Made by a program: the position numbers and the translations under genes
The notes under the pieces: generated by a model
Seen by the model: the letters and a program-made list of their open reading frames with translations, nothing else
The model's database searches: none
Told to the model about the DNA's origin: nothing
Part shown: positions 50,043 to 60,100 of the stretch, piece after piece
Numbering within the stretch: position 1 is the first letter of the stretch
Layout: the number at the start of each line of letters is the position of its first letter
From: Congzhengia sp045635085
GTDB lineage: Bacteria > Bacillota > Clostridia > UBA1381 > UBA9506
Assembly (NCBI GenBank): GCA_045635085.1
Contig: JAZRBM010000004.1
Coordinates: forward strand, 124,001-188,000
Length of the DNA stretch: 64,000 nt
Direction: 5' to 3'

Positions 50043-50720
50043 ATGGAGAAAGAGATTTCAAGTGGTACTATGTTAGGTATCGTATTAATCGCTTTGGCAG
50101 CAGTAATTGGTTTAGGCTTTGGAGTATTTAGTATAGCAAAAGGTGTAGCAAATGAAGGTACAGTAGGTGTTCAGGATAACTTGAATGTTGTTTCTGATAG
50201 TGCTTATGAAGATTACAATGATAAGATTGTAACAGGCACAATGGTTAAGAGTGCTGTTCAGAACTTCACAGGAAAATCTTGTGCTATCTTAATACATACA
50301 ACTGCTATGGAAAAAGGTGTTAAGACTTATGCTACTCACGAAAACATTTGTGTTTGGGCAGTAGATGATAAGGATTATATCAACTACAATGCAGTATTAG
50401 GTGGTACTTCTGATGCAGAAGATGCTGTTACAATTATTGAAAAAGGTGGAGATGCTATCAATGGTGAAGGTTCTGACCTTGTTTCAGGTTTGAAAGATGA
50501 CAGCACAGATGCAGCATTCATTAAGGATGGTGTATTAAGTATTCAAAATCCATTTGCTACAGATGAAAATGGTAAAATTGAATATGATAATAGCATTGGT
50601 GGTTTCAGCAGAACAGGTAACTGTGAATATATTGCAACAGGTGGTAAGTTTGAAGCTAACCTTATAAAAGATGCCTCTGGTACAACAGTAGGAATTATTT
50701 TTACACAGATGGCAAAATAA
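50043..50720 (+). CDS. Pilin-like membrane-anchored transfer protein
   Basis: 225 residues. MEKEISSGTMLGIVLIALAA then VIGLGFGVFSIAKGVANEG: a short polar start followed by one long hydrophobic helix, as in type IV pilins and their relatives, then a beta-rich domain (KSAVQNFTGKSCAILIHTTA, GGFSRTGNCEYIATG) with two Cys that may form a disulfide. Proteins of this type occur in conjugation regions of clostridial elements. AGGAGAG precedes the ATG; GGACAGTTTG, a copy of the element's recurrent motif, lies 60 bases upstream. A terminator follows. Confidence 0.6.
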   Translation: MEKEISSGTMLGIVLIALAAVIGLGFGVFSIAKGVANEGTVGVQDNLNVVSDSAYEDYNDKIVTGTMVKSAVQNFTGKSCAILIHTTAMEKGVKTYATHENICVWAVDDKDYINYNAVLGGTSDAEDAVTIIEKGGDAINGEGSDLVSGLKDDSTDAAFIKDGVLSIQNPFATDENGKIEYDNSIGGFSRTGNCEYIATGGKFEANLIKDASGTTVGIIFTQMAK

Positions 50721-50736
50721 TTAAAGTATTTTTGTC

Positions 50737-50772
50737 TGAGGGCATTGTTAATCACAATGCCCTCATATTTTT
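50737..50772 (+). terminator. Intrinsic terminator of the pilin-like gene
   Basis: Stem TGAGGGCATTGT/ACAATGCCCTCA (50737-50748, 50754-50765), five-base loop, TATTTTTT tail. Confidence 0.9.
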
Positions 50773-50798
50773 TGAATAAAGAAAGGTGTGATTTTAAT

Positions 50799-52895
50799 AT
50801 GAGAAAGGTAATTAGTTTATTTTTAGCAATATGTTTGATTGTTATGAGTTCAGTAAATGTGTTTGCATTAAGTCTATCTTATGAAGATGAAAAAGGAAAT
50901 ACAGTAAAAATATCAGATTTTAGGGATACACAAGGTCATTGGGCACACAATACAATATTAAAAGTTGCGGAATATGGTTTGATAGTAGGTTCAAACGGTA
51001 ATTTTATGCCAGACCAGCCTATTAAACGTGGAGACCTTGCAATTATCCTTGATAGAATGTTAGGGTTAAAGACTTCTTCTTATAATTATTATGATGATTT
51101 GAGAAATGATGATTATTACAGAGATGCTTTGTTAAGGTGTGTTGCAGCAGGTTATATAACAGGTGTATCAACAAATGAAATAAATCCTGATGGGTATGCA
51201 ACAAGAGAGCAGGTTGCTACTATAATGACAAGAATATTTGAATTAGATAGTAATTATAGTGGTAAAACAAAGTTTGTAGATGATAATAAAATTAGTAGTT
51301 GGGCAAAGTCAAGTGTAAGTGCTATGTCAACATTGGGTTATATCAATGGTAATGATAAGGGTTATATGAATCCTCAATCTAATATAACTCGTGCTGAATT
51401 AGTTACAATGTTAAATAATATAGCAAATACATATATTCCTAAAAAAGACAGTACAGGTGCAGGAAGTTCCTTTAGAGGTTCATTCCCTACGAATATAGTT
51501 ACTTCAAGAAGTATAGACCTTAATAATTCAAGTGTTGGTAGGGATGTAATCTTAACTTATGATTGTAGTAACTTAACTCTTAATAATTCAATAGTTCGTG
51601 GCAGAGTTGTAGCATTAGGAAAGAAAAATATTGCAATAAATGGTGATAGTAATGTTTCAGAAATAGTTTTGGTAGATGGTAAGTCATCAGTTACAGGTTG
51701 TGAAAATGCGGCAAGTATTTATATTTGTGATTATGCTTCAGAAAGTAATTTGGATGGTTTTGCAAGAAGAATTATATTAGAAGCTGGTGTAAGAGTAAAA
51801 GTAAGTGGTACTATGTATGAGAACAATACCACAAGAATTAAAACCTATTATGCAAGTGAATTACAAGCAGACATTTCTGATGAACAGGGTTATGTTGTTG
51901 GCGGCCCCAAAGTATCAGGAGCAAAGTTCACACAAGACCAAGATAATATCGTTTATGTAGATAATGTTAAAATAACAGCAGGAGACGAAGAAATTGATGA
52001 AATAGGTGTTGTTTGGTTAGACCAGGACGAAGATGAAAATGATGTAAGTCCTACCTACTATAAAAATGATGGTAAAAAGCATTTACAGACTAATAAAATA
52101 GATAGAGTTATTAGTTTTAAGGTTGGTACAACTCGTGGAATAAGAGCATATAGAGTGTATGTGAAAGATAAATCAGGGTTATTAGCATATAGTGAAACAG
52201 CAATATTTACAGCCTATGATTTTGATATAGATTTGAGAATATCAGATAATGATTTTCCAGAGAAATTAAATGCAAGTATGGTTATTGACGGAGATAATAT
52301 TCCAGCAATAAGTAGTGTAAGATTATTATATGGTATAGAGAATAGTGGTTTTGAGCCAAACGAAATAAGTATGAAATTATATTCTGATGCGGATGCAGAG
52401 TATCAACCAAATATAAACACTTACAGAAGATATAATGCAACAGTAGGAAAAGTAAAAGCAGAAATAAACGGTGAAATAGTATCACTTCCTCCTACTTCGT
52501 TTGGTTATATCATAACATTTAAGAATGGAGCAGTTTATAATCGTTATCCTGAAATATCAAATATTGTTCCAAATGGTGTAGATTTGATTGATTACATAAC
52601 AACAGGAAATATAGAATTAACAGAAACAGAAATTATATTTAGTAATAATCTTTGTTTACCTCGTTATATAACACCTCAAGAAATGGGTATTGCTTACCTT
52701 ATATCTGACAATGAAAAACCAGATATAAATAAGGTTGATATGATACATACTCCAACCATTGCAAAATCTATGATTGAGAATGAAAATAATTTTGAAGTAT
52801 CAATTATAAAACCAGAAACACATAATCACATTTATTACTGTGCTTATGTAAAAACTAATAATGGGTATGAATATGGAAATATATTAAAATACTAA
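50799..52895 (+). CDS. SLH-domain surface protein
   Basis: 698 residues. Signal MRKVISLFLAICLIVMSSVN then VFA. Three S-layer homology repeats: FRDTQGHWAHNTILKVAEYG, the YDDLRNDDYYRDALLRCVAA region and FVDDNKISSWAKSSVSAMST, each followed by a TRAE/TREQ-type motif (KRGDLAI, TREQVAT, TRAELVT). They bind pyruvylated wall polymers. The C-terminal 480 residues are beta-rich and unknown. AAAGGTG precedes ATG 50799. Probably the cell-wall-attached part of the mating apparatus or an adhesin. It ends in a hairpin terminator whose stem matches that after the anti-CRISPR gene. Confidence 0.85.
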   Translation: MRKVISLFLAICLIVMSSVNVFALSLSYEDEKGNTVKISDFRDTQGHWAHNTILKVAEYGLIVGSNGNFMPDQPIKRGDLAIILDRMLGLKTSSYNYYDDLRNDDYYRDALLRCVAAGYITGVSTNEINPDGYATREQVATIMTRIFELDSNYSGKTKFVDDNKISSWAKSSVSAMSTLGYINGNDKGYMNPQSNITRAELVTMLNNIANTYIPKKDSTGAGSSFRGSFPTNIVTSRSIDLNNSSVGRDVILTYDCSNLTLNNSIVRGRVVALGKKNIAINGDSNVSEIVLVDGKSSVTGCENAASIYICDYASESNLDGFARRIILEAGVRVKVSGTMYENNTTRIKTYYASELQADISDEQGYVVGGPKVSGAKFTQDQDNIVYVDNVKITAGDEEIDEIGVVWLDQDEDENDVSPTYYKNDGKKHLQTNKIDRVISFKVGTTRGIRAYRVYVKDKSGLLAYSETAIFTAYDFDIDLRISDNDFPEKLNASMVIDGDNIPAISSVRLLYGIENSGFEPNEISMKLYSDADAEYQPNINTYRRYNATVGKVKAEINGEIVSLPPTSFGYIITFKNGAVYNRYPEISNIVPNGVDLIDYITTGNIELTETEIIFSNNLCLPRYITPQEMGIAYLISDNEKPDINKVDMIHTPTIAKSMIENENNFEVSIIKPETHNHIYYCAYVKTNNGYEYGNILKY

Positions 52896-52899
52896 AAAG

Positions 52900-52940
52900 A
52901 GAAGGAAGAAACCTTTTGAGTTTCTTCCTTCTATTTTTAT
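52900..52940 (+). terminator. Terminator left of the AcrVA2-like gene (matched pair)
   Basis: Stem AGAAGGAAGAAAC/GTTTCTTCCTTCT (52900-52912, 52920-52932), T-rich tail. The same stem occurs after the AcrVA2-like gene (54388-54424). Confidence 0.88.
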
Positions 52941-53001
52941 ATAATTATGTTATGCAATACATAGAAATAATGCAAAATATCTGGTATTTTATGTCGTATT
53001 A

Positions 53002-53010
53002 TGTTATAAT
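53002..53010 (+). promoter_or_regulatory. Extended -10 promoter of the AcrVA2-like gene
   Basis: TGTTATAAT (53002-53010), an extended -10; no clear -35. The start codon is 24 bases downstream, preceded by GGAGGG. Confidence 0.6.
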
Positions 53011-53033
53011 ATGTTTTATGGAGGGTTGATTTT

Positions 53034-54386
53034 ATGGCAAAGAAAAATAAGAAAACAAACAAACAAGCAGCAAAATTAAAGGAAATGAGAAAAAATGCTC
53101 CTGCCACAGTACCCTTTGCTTATACAATGGGTGTTAAGGACTTTTATCGTAGATTAGGTATTGATAATATTTTTGAACATATAGATAACTTTCACAATGA
53201 AAATAAACATAAATGGTATAAGAGATGTTATATCCCTCACGATGAATGTCAACACATTATTTATACCTTAATTCAAGAAACAGCAAAAGATGGTAATATT
53301 AAATATAGTGCTGAAGATTTAGCGAATGCTATAACTAATACTGAAGGTAGGAAACTTCCTCATAGCGAGATGAATATAAGAATTAAAGAAGTTATAGAAC
53401 AAATGCAACAGGAAGCCTCTTACTTGGCACCAATTACTTCTTCATGGAGACGACATAAACAAATATTTAGATTTGATTTAGATTTTCTCGATACACTTAC
53501 ATTGGATGAAGAAGAAATATTTAATGCAGAAGCTCAAGCAGTAATAACTCGTGATGAATTAGAATGTTTACCTTTTCCATCATTCTTCGTTGAAATGCCA
53601 TTAGATTATAATGAAAAAAATGAGTTTTGTGGTTTCTTCTTCTCATATACGACAAGCGAACTATCAGAAATAGATACCTTTGGTAACACATTAAACTTCT
53701 ATTTCATTGGAAGTGATGCTCAAAGAGCACTTAAGAACTATGACATATACCCTAATAAGTCAGTATTTCTGCTAACCAACTATTCTGAAATGAGATATAA
53801 TTTGCATGAAGATGATACGACTGCAACATTGTGGGAGAACTATTTGAGGGACTGTACTCAAACTGATTATGGTGATGTAACAGAAGAAGAAAAGAAAGAA
53901 ATGCAAAGAAGATATTTTCTCTTGCTTACCAGAGCATTACAGGCTATTACCTACCTTGCATCTGAATATGCAGATGTAACTCCTAACAAAGTATCAAAAA
54001 GAACTTTCCAACATACTACTGAAATAAAAGATATTCCTTCAGAGACTTTGATTTGGGACGTGGGAGTAAGACATGGCTCTATAAAGAGAAAGATTTCAGA
54101 AGAAGAACAAAACAGAGAAACAAAGTTTATATATAGAGAATTAGATAAAACATATCATTTGGCCTCAAGAAAAAAACCACATTCAAGAGCAGGACATTAT
54201 CAGTTTTATTGGTATGGTAAAAAGGATGGCACAGAAAGAAGATATAAAAAGAGAAGATGGGTTGAGGCTACCTATGTAAATTATAATGGTAAAGAGATTG
54301 ATGAACTTAACAAATTACCTGTAACCTATCATGAGGTAGTATCATTTGATGACGATATAAAGAAATCAGAACTAATACATAATTAA
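53034..54386 (+). CDS. AcrVA2-like anti-CRISPR protein
   Basis: 450 residues. A Lys-rich N-terminus (KKNKKTNKQAAKLKEMRKNA) precedes a domain that resembles AcrVA2 of Moraxella bovoculi phages (322 residues). Points of similarity from memory: LPFPSFFVEMPLDYN, a central helix with ALQAITYLASEYADVTPN, a basic linker, and the C-terminal KPHSRAGHYQFYWYGKKDGT followed by RRWVEATYVN. AcrVA2 lowers Cas12a levels by acting on its mRNA during translation. Here the gene has its own extended -10 promoter, GGAGGG site and is bounded by two terminators with the same stem, so it is an independent cargo unit. No Cas12a is in the window. A similarity search would settle the family. Confidence 0.65.
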   Translation: MAKKNKKTNKQAAKLKEMRKNAPATVPFAYTMGVKDFYRRLGIDNIFEHIDNFHNENKHKWYKRCYIPHDECQHIIYTLIQETAKDGNIKYSAEDLANAITNTEGRKLPHSEMNIRIKEVIEQMQQEASYLAPITSSWRRHKQIFRFDLDFLDTLTLDEEEIFNAEAQAVITRDELECLPFPSFFVEMPLDYNEKNEFCGFFFSYTTSELSEIDTFGNTLNFYFIGSDAQRALKNYDIYPNKSVFLLTNYSEMRYNLHEDDTTATLWENYLRDCTQTDYGDVTEEEKKEMQRRYFLLLTRALQAITYLASEYADVTPNKVSKRTFQHTTEIKDIPSETLIWDVGVRHGSIKRKISEEEQNRETKFIYRELDKTYHLASRKKPHSRAGHYQFYWYGKKDGTERRYKKRRWVEATYVNYNGKEIDELNKLPVTYHEVVSFDDDIKKSELIHN

Positions 54387-54387
54387 A

Positions 54388-54424
54388 AGAGAAGGAAGAA
54401 ACTCAAACGGTTTCTTCCTTCTCT
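54388..54424 (+). terminator. Bidirectional terminator right of the AcrVA2-like gene (matched pair)
   Basis: Stem AGAGAAGGAAGAAAC with its complement (54388-54402, 54410-54424), 7-base loop, T-run. It ends both the AcrVA2-like gene and the convergent minus-strand gene; the inner 13 bases are identical to the stem at 52900. Confidence 0.9.
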
Positions 54425-55173
54425 TTTTCCTTGAAGTCCATTCCAAATAACATTCCATCAAACTTTGCTTCATAAATGTATTTCTTATTTTCATAAGTAA
54501 TACAACCAATTAGATTAAATGGTTTATGCTTTTTTGTTCTCTCTATAAAAGAAAAAGAAAGGTAATCCTTACATAATTCAAAAGATGGTATTATTCCAAC
54601 AAAATAAGGTATATTAACCTGATAATCTTTATTCATTAGGGTTATGGGAAAGAACTCTGCAATTGATGGTATAGAAAAATCACTCCACCTTCCTGTATCT
54701 TCATCATAATCGCCCTTGAAATCAACTCTTCTATACTCATCTAATGCTTTCACATAAACTCTGAATATTGAGAAATTAGTGTATGTTGTGTCAATATAGG
54801 ATTTTAGTTCGTAATAAGTGTCAAATCCTCTTATATGTAAGGAGTTATACATAAGTGTATCTGTCCATACCTCACAATCTACACTCATTAGAAAGAAATT
54901 AAAAGCATTAACTTCTATATCTTCACTTGCATCCGCAGGCTCACAAGGTAAAGAGTAATACCCCCCTCCTTCTTCATATTCACACATGAGAGGTAGAAGT
55001 CTGTTTAAGACTTTATTCTGCAATTCTAATGAAACAATATCAATTTTCTTTACTGCACAATATTCATCACTTTCATCCTTTTCATCAGGATAAGTGAAAA
55101 GTAGTTGTGGTTGTTCTCTCACAATCTCTGGCATCATTAGTTCTAATAGTTTTCTCATTTTTAATTTTTTCAT
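54403..55173 (-). CDS. Hypothetical protein convergent with the AcrVA2-like gene
   Basis: 256 residues, acidic, no signal or TM: MKKLKMRKLLELMMPEIVRE, then aromatic-rich patches (NAFNFFLMSVDCEVWTDTLM, YELKSYIDTTYTNFSIFRVY) and an acidic C-terminus (MDFKEKEKEETV) encoded partly in the terminator. GGAAGG is 8 bases before the ATG, and a GCATGGTATAAT extended -10 is 40 bases up, like that of the 48,353 gene. No HTH, so it is not an obvious Aca regulator. Its place beside an anti-CRISPR makes it a candidate for another inhibitor of host defence. Confidence 0.6.
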   Translation of the reverse strand: MKKLKMRKLLELMMPEIVREQPQLLFTYPDEKDESDEYCAVKKIDIVSLELQNKVLNRLLPLMCEYEEGGGYYSLPCEPADASEDIEVNAFNFFLMSVDCEVWTDTLMYNSLHIRGFDTYYELKSYIDTTYTNFSIFRVYVKALDEYRRVDFKGDYDEDTGRWSDFSIPSIAEFFPITLMNKDYQVNIPYFVGIIPSFELCKDYLSFSFIERTKKHKPFNLIGCITYENKKYIYEAKFDGMLFGMDFKEKEKEETV

Positions 55174-55212
55174 AATGGTATCCTTCCTTTTATTCCATAG
55201 TTAGGATTAATC

Positions 55213-55221
55213 ATTATACCA
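55213..55221 (-). promoter_or_regulatory. Extended -10 promoter of the 54,403-55,173 gene
   Basis: Minus strand TGGTATAAT with TTGATG 18 bases upstream (55237-55242). Confidence 0.6.
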
Positions 55222-55465
55222 TGCTTTCTTGCTTTACATCAACATGCTTTTGAGACAAAATTATCAAATAAAATTACCTTGATTTAAACAAATATTACTT
55301 TTTTATTTTTACATAAGATTGGTTGTTTTTATTGAAATAACAATAAATAAAAATAATGATAGACAGTTATAAAAAATTATTAGACAGTTAAAAAAACACT
55401 TATAACTAAAATGGGGACTATTAGTTATATATTAATATGTAAATGAAAAAATTGGAGGGGTTGTT

Positions 55466-55720
55466 ATGCAAAAAGGTTATTCAGATAAGGCCTTTGAAGA
55501 ATATAAAAAGTTTAGAAAAGAACATATAGAGTTTGTAAATAGGTTCAATGAATTAAAAAAGTGCATATGCAACTCAATCCTACCAGAAGGTAATTTTGAT
55601 TTAGAAGTTATCAAAGGGTTATATGAAAATAAGGAAAGCATTAAAGACATTGCTGCCTTTCTAAATATGTCAGAATATGACGTATTCTTTTTAGCAGTAG
55701 AAAATGGAATTATTAAGTAA
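55466..55720 (+). CDS. Small HTH-like protein
   Basis: 84 residues. The C-terminal half (LEVIKGLYENKESIKDIAAF, LNMSEYDVFFLAVENG) fits a helix-turn-helix; the N-terminal half is charged and helical. GGAGGGG lies before the ATG. Two copies of the motif AGACAGTTA lie 80-100 bases upstream (about 55,362 and 55,383). Probably a DNA-binding regulator, first of three HTH-type genes before the transfer ATPase. Confidence 0.55.
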   Translation: MQKGYSDKAFEEYKKFRKEHIEFVNRFNELKKCICNSILPEGNFDLEVIKGLYENKESIKDIAAFLNMSEYDVFFLAVENGIIK

Positions 55721-55739
55721 GTATGAGGGGGAATTAAAA

Positions 55740-56249
55740 ATGTATAATAAAGAATTATTTGCTCAAGCAAGAAGTAAGATTGCAGATAAACCAATAGTGG
55801 TTATTCAGCAAGAAAGATTAGTTAAGAGAATAGCAGATTTGGAAAGAGAATTAGCATCAGCAAGAAGAGAGTTAAGTTTGTTAGAAAAAAAGGTCTTAAT
55901 GAGTGGTATAAAAGAATTGCAGCAAGATGCAGATGCAAGGCATATTAAATTGACTAAAAAAGAGGCTATTATACAGTACTCATTAAGAAATGTACCTACT
56001 CAAAAAATAGCCGAAACAGTTGAAGTTTCAGAAAGTTATGTGAGAAAGGTAATATCTTTATATAGAAAAGAAAATGGAATTAAGCCAATATCAAAAGGTG
56101 ATAGAACAAGAAATCAAGTTTTCGTCAATTTAGAGAATGGATTGTCCGTTAATGAGATAGCAACACTTATGGGTATTACACCTCAATATGTTAGTCAGAT
56201 TAAAGGTGAATATGATAAAAAAGTAAGTCTTGGAGTAGTAAGTGGATAA
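55740..56249 (+). CDS. Protein with coiled coil and two HTH motifs
   Basis: 169 residues. Coiled coil at about 20-55 (RLVKRIADLERELASARREL), then two helix-turn-helix segments: NVPTQKIAETVEVSESYVRK and NGLSVNEIATLMGITPQYVS. GGGGG lies before ATG 55740. Likely a dimeric DNA-binding protein of the transfer operon; target unknown. Confidence 0.6.
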   Translation: MYNKELFAQARSKIADKPIVVIQQERLVKRIADLERELASARRELSLLEKKVLMSGIKELQQDADARHIKLTKKEAIIQYSLRNVPTQKIAETVEVSESYVRKVISLYRKENGIKPISKGDRTRNQVFVNLENGLSVNEIATLMGITPQYVSQIKGEYDKKVSLGVVSG

Positions 56250-56261
56250 GGGGTTGATTAT

Positions 56262-57104
56262 ATGGTAGTCAATGAGTATAAGGATATATTGACTAAATTA
56301 GAGAGTTTGGCATTGTCAAATGAGAATAATATTAGTGGCAAAAGACAAGAACAGTTGCAGGCCAGAAGAGAAAGAGCAAAACAGAATAAATTATTAGCAA
56401 TTAGTGAAGAGGATGGTAATAAAATAACTGATATGTTAAAGAGGGGTTATTCAGTAGAAAGTTTATTTGATTATTTTCCCAACTATCAAAAACTTCATAT
56501 TGTAAATTATATCAAGAAGAGAACTGATTTTGTTGAAACTCAAAATGTTTTACTTTCTAAAAATATTTGTATGGAAATCCTTTGCTTAAAGCATATAGGA
56601 TTTACTGATGAAGCAATAAAATGGATAGTTGATTTAGATGATGATATATATGAGAGATATATAAACTATTTCTATTTGGAACTGTCAACTGTAATGAAAA
56701 ATAGGATGTTAGCTCGTGGGTTAGAAACACAAACCTTTTTAGATACAGGAGTTACTTATATGAAATTGATTGATTTAATAGAGTGTTTACACTTCAAAAT
56801 GGAATTAAAAGATATTAGAAAAGTTACAGGTCTAAAAAGAGCATCCATAATAGAGTGCATTGAGTTATTAAAGGATTATGGTGTTGATGAAACAGAGTTA
56901 AAGGTGGTTAATATCATTTCAGTTATACCTTATATCTGGAATGAGAATGAAAAAAGAGAAAAGGTACTTAAATGTTTTAAGGAAAGAGTTGCAACTTTAC
57001 ATAGTATGGGTTATACAAAACCTAAAATTGCAATGCATTTGGACGTGGACATTGACTTAATAGAATTGTTGTTCACTAAAAATGGAAAGAAAATGCTAAA
57101 ATAA
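56262..57104 (+). CDS. HTH-rich putative regulator of the transfer operon
   Basis: 280 residues, helical. Several segments look like HTH units: LKRGYSVESLFDYFPNYQK, ELKDIRKVTGLKRASIIECI and MGYTKPKIAMHLDVDIDLIE. Possibly a repeat of HTH-like domains. AGGGG precedes the ATG and the transfer ATPase starts 12 bases after the stop. No family recognised. Confidence 0.5.
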   Translation: MVVNEYKDILTKLESLALSNENNISGKRQEQLQARRERAKQNKLLAISEEDGNKITDMLKRGYSVESLFDYFPNYQKLHIVNYIKKRTDFVETQNVLLSKNICMEILCLKHIGFTDEAIKWIVDLDDDIYERYINYFYLELSTVMKNRMLARGLETQTFLDTGVTYMKLIDLIECLHFKMELKDIRKVTGLKRASIIECIELLKDYGVDETELKVVNIISVIPYIWNENEKREKVLKCFKERVATLHSMGYTKPKIAMHLDVDIDLIELLFTKNGKKMLK

Positions 57105-57116
57105 GGAGTGATTTAG

Positions 57117-60100
57117 ATGCTTACAAGATATAAACAACTTTATAATCAGTTGACACATTCAGAGGCTTTTGGGAAAAAAGGTGGTTTTGATGGTAGCAAG
57201 ATTAATAAAAGAACATTTACACCTCATAATTTGAGAGCATTATTATTTGGTGCAAACGGAGCAATCGCTGTTTATTATACGAATAATAAATTAGAAAATC
57301 AGAAAGTTAGATACATTGATATTCAATCAAGTTTTATGAGTACAATGGGGACAGTTAATCCAGAAAACTATCAAGAGGCAATAAAAGAAGAAAAAGGTAT
57401 GATTGATGCTTTGTATTTTTCAAAAGGGTTAAAGTTTAATTATGTAGAGGAAATAATTTTCTTTACAGAAGGTTTTGAAAATCAAGAAATATTCAATAAA
57501 GAATATCAAGCATTAGTTCGATTTGCTAATGATAATAATATTGCAAACTCTATGAAAAGATTAATGGGTATATATGTGGTGAAAGATGTAATATCAAGAG
57601 CATATCAAGATGTTATTAGACAAGAAGGAAAATCTGTTGTTGAAAAATTATCGAAAGCCAATATTCCTATTCCTGTGACAGTAATGAAAAAATATAACCC
57701 TGAAAGAACAGAATTAGGATTGTTAGTTAATAGGGGCTTAAATGGTGAAGAGTATTTTATGGATACAAAATATACTCCTGATATTGACGAAAAAGAAGGA
57801 GAAAAAGAACAATACAGACTTTCAAGATACTTTTATAAAGAAGAACAAAGAGCATTAGCAGAAAAGAAAAAAAGAGACGAAGAAAAAGAAAAGAATGATA
57901 AAGTTGATGCTATAATGCCTTTTGTTGATGAATTATGGAATGACGTAAAACCTATCTATGAAGAACTATATAGAAATGCAATAGAAAATGGCTGTGTTGG
58001 TATATTAGTACCTTCAGGTGTAAAAATGTATAATAAAACAGAAAAGAAGTTATATACAAATAATCACCAATGGCTAAAAGGTATAGCAGAAGCATTTTTC
58101 AATTATGGTGGTGCAGGGTTTACATTCAATAACACAGATAAGTTTAAAACATTAGTTGTAGGAGATTTGAAAGATTATAACTACTTTGCAGAGTTCCATG
58201 CTTTGAATGTATTTGGTATTAAGAATGTTGATAATCCCACAGAGAGAACTCGTAATTGGGATATAATGTTACCTATTATAGAAAAGAGATTTAAAGGTAT
58301 AGTTAAGCAATTTTTCTTGAATAGTAAAGCAGAAGAATTAAAAGAAGTTTATGGTAATATTCAAAGAAAATTGACAAACTGTATTGTAATAGAAAGATTT
58401 GACAGAAATACTATTATATCAATGAAATATAAAATGCAAGGTATAACAATAGGCTTTAATAAGTTCTTTTCAGATAACAGTTTTAGCATCCTAAACAGAG
58501 AAAATTGCAAGGTGTTAAATAGTTATGTTTCTCAAAACAATGTAAATACAATGTTTGGTGTATTTGATGCAAAGAAGTTTGCTGCTGAAGCATTATTCAG
58601 TTATCAAGCATACGAAGATTTAATGAAATCTGGAAGAAAATTAGGACTTGAAAATACTGTTATGGGTAGAAATCTTGATGGAACTTCAAACATTTATAAC
58701 CTTAAAGGGAATGATGCAAGATTAACTGCTATTTTTGCGGGTTCTGGTTCAGGAAAAGGTGTTATGACATTAGGTTTATTATCTTCTATTGTTGCTAATA
58801 AAGTACCATTTATATATTTAGATTATAAACCAGATATGGCTGAAATGCTTTGGGAAATAGAAAAAGCATTTACCTCACAAGGTATTACAAGAACAGACGG
58901 AAAGCCTTGTAGAATACTTGCGATTGATGCAAAAGCAGATTTGAATGATTGTTCTCCTGTAAGGGGTCATTATTTTGGAGAGAATGCTCCTGATTATTTA
59001 TCAGATGTGCCAACATCAGTATTTGCAGTATTACCTTATTTAAAGTTAATGCAGTTATACTATTTATTAGCATCCATAAGGAAAAATACAAACAATCAAA
59101 GTGACTTTGGTGGAAAAATGACTTATGCTATCTTTGATGAGTTACAGCAAAATGCTATTGATAACTTGGCAAACCTTGTAAATACATTAAACACAGCAGT
59201 AACAAATGCAAAGAAAATGAAAAGTGATACTTATGAAAAGAAGTTTATATATAATAATAAACTTGTTGACTTTATAGATAAGTTGGCAAATCAAACAGGA
59301 ACATTTGTAAATACAGATGGTCGTGTTGCCAATAGTAGAGCCTTATACATAGGTCAAAATGCGGATTATAAGATTTGGACTGAAAATAAAATTACAGAAA
59401 ACTTGTATTTAAAAACTTCTACACGTTTCTTTGGTAGAAATGGTGGTACAGGTAGTTATGCACCAACAAATGATGGAACAATTAGAGAGTTTGTAAATAA
59501 TCAAGATACATTTGGTTATTGGACTTCTGCAATAGGAGCAGGTAAAGTTGATAAGGTTAGAGATTGGAAAGTATTTAAAGCATATTCCGTATTAAATGAA
59601 AATGACTATAATATAGATGACCCCTCTTCTTCTGGCCGTTGTACTGCTGGTGTTTTAAGTAATATTAGAGATGAATCAGTAAGAGAACATTTAATGAATG
59701 AAGTGTTTGTAATGGATGATGGTCAAGGTGGTAAAGTAGTAAGACCAGAAGTGGGATTTTTAGGACTTATAAAGAAATTAAGTGGTTTTAATGATAATGA
59801 ATTAGCAGATGCTTTATCAGAAGGTTATGAAGTTATTTGGAAAGTAATGTGTAAGTATGGTATGAATAACAAGTACCCTGACGTTGAAACATATTTGTTT
59901 GACTGTTCTTTAGAAAGCATTTTAACAGTAGATGAAATAAAAAGTGGTAGATTTATGAATGTTGCAGAGGATGATAGTGCAGCAGATAATATTAGTATAT
60001 TTGGTGATGAAGAACCAACCACACAACATTCTTTTACAGTTGATGGTGAAGAAATAAATAAAAACGAAAATCCCGTTTTTAGTAATAGTCCTTCGCCTAA

